Positions 11,301-23,200 of a stretch of 64,000 nucleotides of DNA are shown here, piece by piece; positions within the stretch are counted from its first letter, which is position 1, and every line of letters starts with the position of its first letter. Location of the stretch: the NCBI RefSeq assembly GCF_028476545.1, contig NW_026731638.1, forward strand, positions 675,001 through 739,000, in the 5' to 3' direction. The notes beneath the pieces are model-generated. The model made no database searches. It saw only the letters and a list, made by a program, of their open reading frames with translations, and was not told where the DNA came from. Made by a program: the position numbers and the translations under genes. This DNA comes from Physella acuta (lineage: Eukaryota > Mollusca > Gastropoda > Physidae).

Positions 11301-12162
11301 AGGTAGGTGGTGAGATGAACTGAGGCAGGTGGTGAGATGAACTGAGGCAGGTGGTGAGATGAACTGAAACAGGTGGTGAGTTGAACTGAGCCAGATGGTG
11401 GAATGAACGAAGTCAGGTAGTGAGATGAATTATACCAAGTGGTGATGAACTGAGCCAGGCGGTGAGATGAACTGAACTAGATGGTGAGATAAGCTGTGCC
11501 AGGTGGTGAGATTAACAAATAGCCGTACATCAATAACTGGACATCAAACGTACATGCTGACATCAAACTAACAGGTGGACATCAACCAAACTAACATTAA
11601 ATAGTATATATCTACCAGGGCTGTTTCCGATCTTTCGTCATCAATGTATGGTACAGAGATATTTAGTCTCATCTTGCTCATATTGTCCAAAGGGTCAACA
11701 AAAAAGTGGGCTTTCCACTTGTCAAGATTATCACCTAAGGCTAATTAACAAAAGTTGATTTGATGTTAATTAAGAACAGCAGGGCTTAATGAAGAAATAT
11801 AAACAAATGTGGTAAATGATATAAGTAATAATGACGGGGGTGGGGAGGAGGTGTATATGATCCGGTGAAGGCTAATAAACGGGGAGGGGGAAGTAATTAG
11901 CTGGTCGTGTAATCAAGGTGTTAATGAAGTCTGGCTCACTTCGTTTTCAGCGCACGTGCAGAAAATGGCTCATTCGGCTCACAGCAAGTGTGACTCGACA
12001 ACAAAAGAGCCCATTGTATTGCTTAAGACGTTGTTACAGCGAATGTGTTGCCCCAAACCAACATTACATGTCACACAAAGTTAACTAAACAAACACGTCT
12101 TTACCTGAACTGATAAGACCTATGTTTAGAATGAGGAGCAAGTAAGAGATAGAAATGTCCAT
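7883..12162 (-). CDS. Array gene, copy A: small type I membrane protein (171 residues, six exons)
   Basis: Join of 12105-12162, 11616-11734, 9359-9539, 8195-8243, 8008-8102 and 7883-7896. All introns are GT..AG and phases are 1, 0, 1, 2, 1, as in copies B-E. Order: signal peptide (MDISISYLLLILNIG), an exon with HFFVDPLDNMSK aligned to TYQVD.LGK, an exon with TIEERNH..VKVYLL aligned to TITETND..MRVYI, a CDGAGTC exon, a transmembrane segment (VCYIIIALAFMCVLW) and a very short tail. It is the most diverged copy and the only one without the Cys-rich exon. Intron 2 (between 11616 and 9539) holds the 22-bp minisatellite. The tail is weak: the homologous-looking TPSG-stop lies in another frame, so the true last exon may differ. 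The protein is probably secreted to the plasma membrane; its partner and function are unknown. Confidence 0.75.
8008..8102 (-). CDS. Copy A transmembrane exon
   Basis: Acceptor GTTTTTAG, donor A|GTAAGTTATT as in B and E. It encodes GGDLSIRKKYYIIWKDVCYI and IIALAFMCVLW. Lys and Asp lie at the membrane boundary. Confidence 0.75.
8195..8243 (-). CDS. Copy A CDxxGxC exon
   Basis: AQATLKLCDGAGTCIT, aligned to AQVFTLKQCDRSGNCFN of C. It is one codon shorter than the 52-nt exons of the other copies. Its acceptor is only a few bases from a (TA)n tract. Confidence 0.75.
8249..8314. repeat. (TA)n microsatellite abutting a copy A splice acceptor
   Basis: A TA run ending about 5 bp from the acceptor of the CDxxGxC exon. 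It replaces a normal pyrimidine tract. Confidence 0.95.
8320..9320. other. Copy A intron, mostly unique AT-rich DNA
   Basis: It contains a 69-codon plus-strand frame without support (8502-8711) and TG-rich simple sequence at 9185-9295. There is a possible degenerate tRNA-like B box near 9120 (AGTTCGAATCTC). Confidence 0.45.
9359..9539 (-). CDS. Copy A ITETND-type exon
   Basis: Phase 0 in, phase 1 out, 60 codons. FLLTIEERNHSKL..VKVYLL aligns to the B, C and E exons. The end SLQKLKNNG corresponds to FEKFRIGQKDG. Confidence 0.85.
9741..11506. repeat. 22-bp minisatellite in copy A intron
   Basis: About 75 units of CTGAGCCAGGTGGTGAGATGAA and variants, with higher-order blocks (runs of GAGAGAGTGGTGAGATGAA and of GAGGCAGGTGGTG) repeated at ~700-bp scale. 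There are no spacers, so this is not a CRISPR array. Open frames on it are repeat artefacts. Confidence 0.95.
11616..11734 (-). CDS. Copy A TYQVD-type exon
   Basis: Phase 1-0, 39 codons. It starts (G)DNLDKWKAHFFVDPLDN and ends SETAL. There is an N-glycosylation site at NIS. The B-strand-like cysteine of copies B-E (ISxCF) is absent here. Confidence 0.8.
12105..12162 (-). CDS. Copy A signal-peptide exon
   Basis: ATG in frame with MDISISYLLLILNIGLISS, then donor G|GTAAAG. The short charged start plus hydrophobic core fits a cleaved signal peptide. Confidence 0.8.
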
Positions 12163-12339
12163 CTTGACCAAGTGACGTCAGTTTACTTGAAGCAAAACTT
12201 CAAGACCCTGCTTATACAGCTGTTGATGTAAACATAGGCGTCAACCGGAAATGTACTCGCCCAATCAGAGAGCGCAACTGTGCGAAATACAGATACCATA
12301 AAAAGTGTGCACTACAGTTTTAAAATTTATGAAATTAAA

Positions 12340-12450
12340 CTTCGAGTTTACACTCTCGCGTGGAGAGTATAATGTATTGTAATCGTGCACAAAATATAAA
12401 TGCGATTTTGACAGTCTTCGATGTTTTATATCTCGATGCTTTATAGTATA
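12340..12450 (-). mobile_element. R1 fragment
   Basis: A TTGTAATCGTGCACAAAATA segment and following bases match the R1 terminal region, then homology ends. Confidence 0.5.
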
Positions 12451-12749
12451 CGGGAAATAAAGAATGTATTTGAATAGTGCCATAAATCTAAAACGTGATT
12501 TTGTCACAATTTGATTTTATACAACCTTCGGAGTTGGAAAATCTTAGTTTTTCAATTATGTCCGTGTGTGTGTGTGTGTGCGTGTTTGTATACATATAAA
12601 CTCATCACATAACCAAACACTTCACATAACAAAATTCTTCATATCACAAAACAATTAATACATCAAAACACTTCACATAGCGAAACATGTCACATTACCA
12701 AGCTCTTCACTCCTCCTAGTAGTATAGTATTTTATATTTAAAGAAAATA

Positions 12750-12823
12750 ATTTATTTTCTACTTTTTAGTGCAGTATTACAGAAAAGCTTGTTATTAAAA
12801 CGTTTTGTATGTATTTTTTAGTT
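12750..12823. mobile_element. Arm of the 43600-type foldback MITE
   Basis: TTTTCTACTTTTTAGTGCAG followed by AAAGCTTGTTATTAAAACG matches the right arm of the element at 43600-43858. The opposite arm is absent. It abuts an R1 copy. Confidence 0.6.
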
Positions 12824-13225
12824 TCACATATACAGAGTAGGCCTATAGAGGAAAAATCAAAATCGAGATTTTCACAAACCTCGACGTTTAAAATCTCCCT
12901 GAGTCGGAAAAATGTATTTTGTAATTTTGTCGGTATGGCTGTGTGTATGTTTGTGAGCAAGATATCTAGAGTACCGTTACAGCCAGGTTGATGAAATTTC
13001 ATATTTAGTATTATATTAAATGTGTAGTTCTGTATCAACTTTTCAGCGATTTGCGGTAAACGGAAGTGAAACTTATTCTACATTCGGTTACTCAAAAGCC
13101 CACAACTTTAACAACCGTTTCAGTTAGATAGAAAAATATCACATGTATGTACAAGATCAAATTCTTTGATTTCTGGCACATTTTGAGAAATTTCCGGTAA
13201 ATGAAGGTAGTACTTAATACGATAA
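12824..13225 (-). mobile_element. R1 interspersed element, partial copy
   Basis: In inverted orientation it shares CGACGTTTAAAATCTCCCTG, TTGATGAAATTTCATAT and the CGGAAGTG boxes with other copies. It lacks the GGGAG/CTCCC hairpin end. Confidence 0.7.
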
Positions 13226-13304
13226 AAAAAACAACAACATATACATTAATATTTAACTTCATTCTTCTGTCTTTCTTTATAAAGTACTAATATCCAGCAC
13301 AATT

Positions 13305-13512
13305 AAACAGGGTCGGCGTGGTCGAGTCGGTAAAGCTCATGGCTGCTAAACCGATAATTCTCGAGTTCGAACCCTCGGGCAGATGAGGCTCGTTAGCTGG
13401 GGACAACCACTCTTCTAGGAGAAACAACTCCAAAATCAAGCAAATCCAAAAAGAAAAGCAGGCTGAAATCCTAGTCAATGGCCTCAATGGTGCAAAACGA
13501 AGAAGAAGATAC
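13305..13512 (+). mobile_element. tRNA-derived SINE, second family
   Basis: Head with A box GTGGTCGAGTCGGTAAAGC and B box GAGTTCGAACCCTC, then a body (GAGGCTCGTTAGCTGGGGAC, ACCACTCTTCTAGG) matched inverted at 24365-24502. It ends in GAAGAAGAAG-type sequence. Confidence 0.75.
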
Positions 13513-13519
13513 ACAGTTT

Positions 13520-14470
13520 ATTCGCTGTTCATTTAATGCGCGATTATTTTTTCAATGAGATTCTATTCGTTTTTTAAATTATTTTTTTAAAATATCTATA
13601 ACCCTACTGCACTAGAATTGCAGTCCCATCAGTACTTATTTTAGCGCAATTTCCATACGGATAATTGCGATTATTAACTCGTCATTTCTGGATGGATGGA
13701 TGGATGGATGTATGAATGTATGGATGGATGTGTGTCCGCAGCTTTAAGTGCTATCTCCTCCTCAACGAAGCAATATCGAGGATTAGTTTCAAAAGCAAAT
13801 ATGTTAAGCAAGTTCCAAGGATGATTGTGGGCCAAAAAAATTCCCGGAATTCCTTCCTGGATTTCCCGGAAAAGCTAAAAACCTCGAAAAAATGCAGTTT
13901 TTGCTCCATATCTCGGCAACCAGACCACTTAGCGACTTGAAACATTTACCAATCGATTTCTGCTATAATTTAAACCAATATTGCCGTAGAAAGTCGCTCG
14001 TGTTTTGTCCACGTGCTAATGTTTACAAACAAGAGGGCGGGTTTTAATCATAGTCAAATCTATATATAATTCTCTTCTGGGAGACGTTAGAAAACAAGCT
14101 GCAAGCGCGCGCCTTGCAGTCCCCTCTCTTCCTCTCTATCGCTACCACCCCCCACCCCACCCCCATCCCCCACCCCCCACCCCCTTCACATGGTCAGGTG
14201 AGTTGTAGTTCACGCTAAATGTTTACATAACAATCGTAGAGCAGGGTTTGGTGACGGCTATTAGGGGCAGATAATTCAGTTTGAATTTTTTTTAAACTAA
14301 GAGGAGGCTGCTTTCACAGGGGGGGGGGAGGGGGGTAGTGTTTTAAAGCAAATATTTTCAGTGGCAGCATTGGTACTGTCAAATTAACAAATTATAAATT
14401 ACTGAAAAGTAGAAAAAACAACTAAATAGCGTCGTATGATACACCGTGGGTCGGTTCGTACTGATATAAA
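13520..14470. repeat. Mixed repeats: (GGAT)n and GGGGCAGATAAT family
   Basis: (GGAT)n lies at 13690-13735. A C-run block lies at 14147-14185. The section 14245-14460 (AGGGGCAGATAATTCAGTTT, G-run, AAGTAGAAAAAACAAC) is homologous to 53780-54090. No gene was seen. Confidence 0.6.
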
Positions 14471-14689
14471 CGTTTTAATATTTTTTAAACTGAGCATCTT
14501 GTAGGCCTACTGGTCCGTGGATATAGGTTATTTTTTCAATCTCGTTAATAAATATTTTTTCTATTTTGTTTTGAATTATTAAAACTACTTGTGTTGTATT
14601 ATTTATTTGCTGAAAATATGATTTATCTCGATTTAAAATTGTTATGGATAACATAAGGAAATTGCGCTTAAATTGTCACTAGACTTTTT

Positions 14690-15060
14690 AATAACTTGTT
14701 TTTTAATACTATAGAGTTTCATGACTAATAACTATTTAGTACCAAATCAACATTAAAATTCGCGTATACTTAGTGCGGATTAAAAGTATTCAGTAAATTT
14801 TAATTAATTCATAAAACATTAATTAGGCATTTATAGTCCAATTTGGTGTGGGGGTGCATTGAAGTTCTCGATATTTTGCTCGGCAGTTATGATATACGAC
14901 GGACGACAGACAGAAGAAGCAAGATAAATAATAGCTTGTAATGAAAGCGTGTAAAAAGCGCAAATTTGAACTAAGAAAAACAACTTTAAACAACTTACAT
15001 ACACCAAATATAAAATACTCAACAGCCAAATTATTGCATAGCATTAATTTATTTAAGAGA
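14690..15060. repeat. R9 interspersed repeat copy
   Basis: AATTAATTCATAAAACATTA, AATTAGGCAT and GACGGACGACAGACAGA-type sequence recur at 43880-44260 and, inverted, at 25030-25400. It carries two overlapping minus open frames of no evident meaning. Confidence 0.55.
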
Positions 15061-16990
15061 TACTAACATAATTCGACAACATGTTTTGATTAGCATACAG
15101 CTTTAAGTACAGTGATTTAATACAAACTTTCAATGGATTTCAATTTAAGGTGTTGACACCATTATTTCTATTACTGTAGGTGAAACCGTCAAAAGAAAAT
15201 TTTAAAAATTCCACGAAACATGAGTCTGATTATGTGTGTCTGTTTGGTTTCTAGAATTGTGTATTAGTGAGAAAGTGTTGGTGTTTGACTGTACTGATAA
15301 TTGTAGGTATTTATAAAGGTAAATGTCGAATCTTTAATGCTCATCTCACAAGATCCAGTTGTTTCTTGAAAAACAATTTAGACAAGAAAAGATAAGAAAG
15401 CCCTGAATTAAAACAAAAATAATTTGAGAACTATGAATTACCTAAAAGTGATAATTCAAATTTAAAAAAAAACCATCAGAGGTTTCGAAAATATAGCCAC
15501 CGACATAGTGACGCGAGAAAAATAATTCTCCCAAAATTGTACATTAGACAAATTGTGGAGAAACCCCATTGTGAGGAAACCACACCCTGCTGTAACCAAT
15601 TCTATGTTCTAACCACTTGTGGAAAAAGCACCTCTTGACAAAGCAGTGTAGTAGACGAAACCAAATGTAGTAAAAAAAAAGGTATCTAACATTTATGCTA
15701 AACTTAATTTTATTTTTAAATTTTATATTATAAGCATATAATCCCGATAACTGCAGTTTTCTCTGATAACCAAATTATTATTTTTTTCAAAATAAATTAA
15801 AGTTACATGATTTGTTTAGTCATATTTAAAATAGAACGTATGAAAAGTTTTAGATAAAACATTTGAAAATAAACATTGTCATTTTACAGAATATTAGTGG
15901 AATACTAAAATGACTAAAACAATCATAGGGGTTTGGTGATTTCGTTAAAAAAAAATTAAATTTTTTAAAATAAATGTAACAACCTGGACAATGTTTACCA
16001 CGATCAAGCTTATATTCTAACATTAAGGATACAACAGTTACACACAGAGACGTCTTCCATCTGTTGCTGTTGGTTAGCTTGCCTTCGACCACTTGCTAGT
16101 ATAAGTACTGAAAATTTAAAAATGTAATTCACATTATAAGCAAAAACTCCAAACCTACATCACGACAGCCCACAAAGAAGCAATATGAATAAAAATGCAA
16201 TTCACCATAATTGTAAAAACTCTAAATCTTATCTACCCCCCCCCCCCCTCCACCTCCCATATTATGATTTTACTTTCTTGTAAAAGGTGTATAGAGGAAA
16301 TATAATACTTGGTCTCTGTCGCAAACTGTCTAACTCCGAAAATGTACATTTCACAGGAGAGACAAACAACTGATTATTTTATTGTTGATCGCTCTAATAC
16401 AATGTTTTTAATGATATGTGCGAAAAAAATCTCTACCAACTATACTGTAGCGTTTTAAAATGAGATTTGTTAATATTTACAATATTATAGCAGGTTTAAA
16501 AGATAGTCGGTTTTGCACGGTCTAAAACTTTCGCTGCAAACTGTCTATCTGTGCACGCGCAGTCTTAGCTGCGTTCGCTCGTTTTGTCCAATGAACGTGA
16601 TTTAGTTATATTTATGTTTTTAAGTTATAATTAACACGTCATACTATTTAGATTATAGTTTTGAGATCATATTTTAATTTTTTGAGGTTATTATGGGGTC
16701 AGTTTAATTTTAGTAGAGATGTTTTAGTATGGCTTTTCCACTTTCGACTGTTTATTCATTATGGCTGTATTTAGCACTAGACTTGTTAACTGTTAAAGGT
16801 TATGCTTTATTTATTACATCTTTCTATTCTCACAGTTTATTTTACAAAATCTGGTGGGTGCTGGGTTTATAGAATGATAGTATTAAATATGCCTATATAG
16901 TAAAACTATAAAACTTATTGTCAGATATATTATGAATGAGACATAACACATTAATCACATTAATAAAGAATTAATGTTTACTTATTTTAC
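15061..16990. other. Intergenic AT-rich stretch between copies A and B
   Basis: No exon homologous to the array was found on either strand. It contains only a poly-C run at 16239-16250 and low-complexity A/T tracts. Confidence 0.5.
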
Positions 16991-16996
16991 AAAATG

Positions 16997-17640
16997 TAAC
17001 AAAATAAACCGGGAGTGATCTCCTCTAAACTTTCTCAAATATTCTTATATAACTGGGAATATAGACATGATTTTTAATTATTTAAACTTTAAAAAGTAGA
17101 ATAGAATCTCGTAGAAAAAAGAATTGCGCACCAAACGAACGCCAAAAGAAAATGTGCATAATAGTGCGGAATATTATTAGTACTTTATAAATTTACATGC
17201 TTTTTTGAGAAATCGGAAATGGCGTAAATTACTACTTTTGGTCAACGGAAATTACTCAAAATTTGACAGCAGGTACAGAATTAGATCTTTTACTAACGTT
17301 TGAAATTTCATTTATTTATCTCAAATAGTATTCAAGTTATAGGCTTTTAAAAAAATTCAAAGTAGAAAATGTACCACTTCCGGTTATCGGAAATCGCTCA
17401 AAAATTGACCAGGATCTACTATTTTAATAAAATACTTATATATGAAATTTCATCAACCTAGCTTTAATGGTACTCAAGTTATCGTGTTTACAAACACACA
17501 CACACACAGACACACAGACATTCTTACCAGATTGCAAAATTATGTTTTTCCGTATCAGTGAGGTGTAAAACGTTTTTTATTTTATTTGTTTACACGATTA
17601 CAAGACTGTCTCTATACTTTGTATATACGAGAAAGTAAAA
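16997..17640 (+). mobile_element. R1 interspersed element, near full-length copy
   Basis: From TAAACCGGGAGTGATCTCC to TATATACGAGAAAGTAAAAA. It has an (AC)n/(AG) microsatellite at 17493-17520 at the conserved internal position. Confidence 0.85.
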
Positions 17641-17989
17641 AAATGTGTTTATTGTTTTATTTATTCTTAAAAAAAAACGTCACACGAAGAAACATTAAAA
17701 AAACAACATATTTTTTAAATCAGGCAAATCATCACAAAAATGTGAATTTATGAATTGTTTTTAGGTGCTCATATATGACAGCTTTTGTCTTTTTTTCTGC
17801 TCTTGTACAATCTGTCAGGAGCTACAGTTGAGATCATAATCTTACGACGCTAGCCTAGCAAATACCAGCTATCTGCTTATTCAATTTGAAGTAGATAGTA
17901 GCATCATGGTTGTACTGCAGTGCACGAATATTTGTCGCATTGAATTCTTGATTTATCTGACTGGTCTTTTGAAGAGAGGCTGGTATCTA

Positions 17990-18450
17990 TTGTCTGTTAT
18001 GTGAGGCTGGTCTATTGTATTGTAAGAATGGTCTGTTTAGCGAGGGTGGTCTGTTGAGAGTTACTGGTGTCTATGAGGGTTAGAGGGTTTGTTGAGATGT
18101 TTTGGTGTCCTGTATGGTAAGATTGGTCATTTAAGATAGTTTGATCTTTTGTATGTTACGACTGGTCTATTGTGAAAGGCTGGTCTGCCGAGAGAGACTT
18201 ATCTGTCGAGAGAAGCTGGTCTGTTGAGAGAGGCTGGTCTGTTGAGAGAATCTGGTCTGTTGAAGGAGGCTGGTCTGTTTAGGGAGGCTGGTCTGTTAAG
18301 TGGTAAGACGGATGTGTTGAGAGAGGCTGGTCTGTTGAGAGAGGCTGGTCTGTTGAGACAGGCGGATCTGTTGAGAGAGGCTGGTCTGTTGAGAGAGGCT
18401 GGCCTGTTGAGAGAATCGGATGTGTTGAGATAGGCTTGTCTGTTGAAAGA
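17990..18450. repeat. 20-bp minisatellite
   Basis: Units of GAGAGAGGCTGGTCTGTTGA, degenerate at the left side and tight from about 18170. Open frames on both strands are repeat artefacts. Confidence 0.9.
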
Positions 18451-18823
18451 TTAATCATAAAAGCATTTACTAAAGACAACTAACCATGTACATGTACGCC
18501 AAACATTTTGTAACCTACCATATAAAACATTTCTTAACACTTAGATAAACCCCCAATCTAAAGCTAGTAGTGAATTAAAAATAATTAAATTTATTGCACA
18601 ATCTTGTGGAAATAAAATTCGAATAATAGTGTTTTGATTGATATTTAGATTCTAGAATGAAGTTCTAGTTTCAAAGCATTGTGTTAGCCTAAAAAACTGT
18701 AAACAAATAAGCTTGGTTATTGAAAATCTGGAAATAGGCTATATTAAACAAATACTATTTGTTTATTATTCTTTAAAATGGTAAAATCTAATAGAGTAGC
18801 TGAACATAATAAATCAAATATCC

Positions 18824-18879
18824 TTACCTATAAGTACTGTGGCTGCCGTGGTGTAAAATTGTGTGATTGCGGCGTGCGA
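18824..18879 (-). CDS. Copy B tail exon
   Basis: Acceptor TATTTGTCAG, phase 1. IARRNHTIL aligns with TAWRRRNQL of E, then stop at 18824-18826. Confidence 0.6.
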
Positions 18880-20122
18880 CTGACAAATACAGCGATATTC
18901 GTTTTGCGCCGAGATTTTTAGCGCTTGAAATAATAGGCGGTTTGTTCAAATGATTATATCTCGATAATCATTCTACAGATTTCAATAATAGTTCATTTTT
19001 AAGTAATAATTTTTTGGTCAATTATGCACACAATGTTTATGTTCATTTGGTGCGCAAATTTTTTTTTCTACTTGATTCTATTATATTTATATCAAATTTG
19101 TAGTTATGTGTCAAAGTTACACGGTTTCCAGTAGGTCAATGCTATATGACAATACACCGTGACCTAAAATGTGATTAAATTTTATGTTTAATTAATTTTT
19201 AAAATAAATTAATAATGCATACTAATTTTTTGGTCAATTATGCGCACAATTTTTATGTTCATTTGGTGCGCAATTTTTTTTTTTCTACTTGATTCTGTTA
19301 TATTTAAAAACGTAATTAAAAAATACATATTAAAAACATTTGTTCCATTCCGATGTTCTAAAAGTGCCCCCCCCCCCCTTACTATAATATATGAATAGAG
19401 AAAGTTTATGTTAGATTACGCAACCTTTATTAATATATTGAGTGGAATTAGGAATAAAATAACTTACTTATCACAGCACCGAGGAGGTTCACAACAACTA
19501 GCGCACCGATAATAACAAGATAATGAATCGTTGTGTCATCGGGATGTCTGATCGTTGCATTTTCATTCCTAAAAAGTGTAAGGGAAAATATTTAGTAACA
19601 GTTAAGTGGACGTTCTTACACACAAAAAAAAACCCAGAAAATATGACTGCGTTGAAATAAAACAATACGTACAAATGAATACAGTTTCCTTTTCTGTCAC
19701 ATTGTTTTAAAGTGAAGGCTCGAGCTGGGGAGAAATAGATGCCGGTATAAATTTATAGATATGTAAAGTAAAACTTAGTGTGAGTAACAGCTAGGCTTTG
19801 GGTCTAAACGGGGTAGACGTTTTCGCAAACAACACCAATGCAATTTTAACTGAATTTTTTTTTTTCATTTGAAAATTAGAAACAATAGCCATGTATAAGA
19901 TGTCACACCTGTAAGGTTTAGATCAGGAATAGGGTTACAAAATTGTTGGGATTACATTGGAAGAGAGGGCCGGCTAGAAAGTAAAAGTGCTAATGACTGA
20001 TCATGGTTTAAATTCTAATAGTAAGAAGTGTGTATGCGTATGCGATACCTATATATAGTCTATGTATAATATACATATTATGTATATTTATATATGCATA
20101 ACATAAGTGTAATATATGTATT

Positions 20123-20213
<91 letters not shown>

Positions 20214-23200
20214 CGTGCGTGTGTGTGTGTGTGTATCTTCTTTTCTGTCATAATTATGGCAATGAAACAAATTTGTAAAAAGTTATTAATATTTAGCCAT
20301 GTATTACATGTAAAATGATTAAGCTCAACTGTGCGGTTTGCGTGCAATTCAAAAATATCTTAAAGACTTCAGTTAATGAAACATTGAGTTAACATTTTAT
20401 CAAAAAACGGAACTACAAGTTAAAAAGAATTGGACAGGGATAGGTCGGGTGTTAAAAATGTCTCTTTTGATGGCGACCACATCTCTCACCGTCTTTCTGA
20501 CCGATGCGGAACTTCTCGAAATTTCCGGCCAGAGTAACTGCTGTTTCGTTATAACGACGGTGGATGTTGCCGTTAGGTTCATAGATAGTCTGAAACAGGA
20601 TGTAGACCCTCATCTCATCGGTGTCAGAGGCCAAGACCAGGTTCAGCTCGCTATCGTTTGTTTCGGTGATGGTCACATTTAACTAAAGACGGAAATAAAA
20701 TGACAGGTTTTAACGGTTTATAAAGACACGAGTAAATGATCTTTGTTTTCTACCATATTTAAACACAACAAGCGTAAAGGGAGACAGGGTGTAATGTTAT
20801 AAGGGTTATGATTAGGTTTAATCTGAAGACGACAAACAGAATTGAACCTCAAGACCAGAGGCGTAGCGAGGGGGGGGGGGGGTACGAACGCATCGGGTGA
20901 CACCATTTAGGGGGGGGGGGGGGGGTGACACCAAGGCAAAAAATAGCAAAATATATAGAGAAATATTTGAGGGGGATGCAAATCGAATGTTTGAGGGGGG
21001 GGGGTGCAAATCGAAAACTTGAGGGGGTGGGGTGCAAATCAAAAACTTGAGGGGGGTGCAAATCGAAAGTTTGAGGGGGGGGGGGGTGCAAATCGAAAAC
21101 TTGAGGGGGTGGGGTGCAAATTGAAAGTTTGAGGGGGGGGGGTGTTGCAAATCGAATATATGTCCCCGGGAAAGGTCGCTATGCCTCTGGGGGGGAGGTG
21201 ACACCATTAAGTGCAGCTCCGGGTGACACACGACCTCGCTACGCCACTGGTCAAGACTATAGCCAAGATTACGGCCAAATTAAAAATAAGACGAAGTAGG
21301 TTCAATGTGACTTGTGGTCAGTCTTGGAAGTACAATAAAATACAATAAAATGGTGGTATCTATTGTTTCTCGGGATTAAAAAAAAATGTAATTGAATCAA
21401 AGCTTTAATCGAAAATCTATTAGAAAGAAGAATTAAAATGTTCCAAGAACGTTTAAGAAAAAATTAAATAAATTATATTGTAGATGTGTTGCGCTAATAT
21501 TTTTGTATGAGATATTTTTCCTAGAAAATGTATCCATGATACTATATCTTGTGCTCAAATATTTTGTCTTAAGAAAGATTTGTCTTTGAGATATTTTGTC
21601 CGTTTGGAAAAGTTTTGTGATTATTATTTATTGAAAAATCCAAATGAATGGATTACCGACACGTTTTGTGAAATTAGTCAAGAGTATGTTATCGACGATC
21701 TGTGCTAACGTAATTGATATGCTTGTTGCTAGGCAATTTAGGTCTGATAAAGAGCTTACTTGCACGTTGTAGTAGCTATCTCCAATCAACTCGAGGATAG
21801 TGAAATTGAAGCAGATGCTGATCACCTTACCCAAGTGGTCGACCTGATACGTGTAGCCGAGGTCCGGATTGATGCTGTCATTGTTTGTGCTGCCTGTGGA
21901 ACAAAGAAGGTGCTGGCAAGCAGGGAACAGTTGGGCTAATGGGGAACAAACATGGTACTTTTTAGTTGGGAATAGTTGGGCTAATGGAGAACAAATATGG
22001 TACTTTTTAGTTGGGAACAGTTGAACCAATGGAGAACAAACATGGTTCTTTTTAGTTGGGAACAGTTTGGGCTAATGACGAACAAATCTGGTGTTGATAA
22101 GTAGGGAACAGTTGGGCTGTTGTTGGTTAAGGGAACACATTTAGGGATTAGAGAGGGGTGAGGGGTATGATCAGGTAGTAATTGTCTGTAGACTAGCATC
22201 CTCCTCCACTCAAGTCGTAGACTTTAAACAATAGATCTTGCAACTAGGTTCGGTCTAATCAACAGCCATGACACCTATAGGCTAAAGATAAACCTACATC
22301 TATCAGCTAGAGCTACACTCAGATCACAGCCTAAAACTAGAGACCTTACATCTATAAACATTTTCTTGTCTACATAACGACATAACGAACCCTAACGACT
22401 ATAAGCAAGTTACAGACAGCTAAGCCACTTACTGTCCACAGCTTTTAATTAAACCTCACGCCTACACTGTTCACGTATTACTCTCACTAATTAAAAGTTT
22501 CTTCCAGGCCTCTCTTCGGAAAGGGAGTTCCCTCTCCTCTCGAAAAAAAGTTTATAGACCCCCCCCCCCCTCCCGAACGAAATGGAATTTATATAGAAAA
22601 TGTATACTTTTAACAGTGTCAGCCCCCTCGGAAATTTTAGTCCTCCCCCCCCCCCCTCACCTCGGAGAAAGAAGTCTGGAAGACATCCTGCACATATTTG
22701 CTTTACACAGATTCAGAAAAGCATATACAGCGGGGTACATCCGTTTAGTCAAATAAAAAAAAATAACCTTTGTATATATTTCAATAAAACGTTTCAGTGA
22801 AATAATTTATTTAATCACTTTAAGGACGTTTTTCGTATTTTAAGACCTACCTAATCTTTTTCATAAAAAAATTGGCTGAGTTGATGCTATATAATTCTGC
22901 ATGTCATTGTGTTTTAAAACATCAACTACACTGGCATCTAGTTATTTATGTTTGTATTGGATTTGTGTTAGTCATAAATGCTTTTTTTGTATGAATAAAT
23001 ACATTTAAAAAAATTTAAGATGCAATATTCGGTTATTTTACATCATTTTTATGGATGACTTAATTATCTTTCTGTATCTTTTCCAACGTTTAGTTTTACG
23101 TTTTATTCTTACTTTGCCTTATTTTTATTCTTCCCTGTTAGTTTTATTTGACGCTGGAGTGTTCTTGTTACTATTTTGTACACACGAAATTTTTTAAACT

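Noticed and set aside
9741-11506. CRISPR-like direct repeats
   Set aside because: Units are contiguous without spacers and the genome is eukaryotic.
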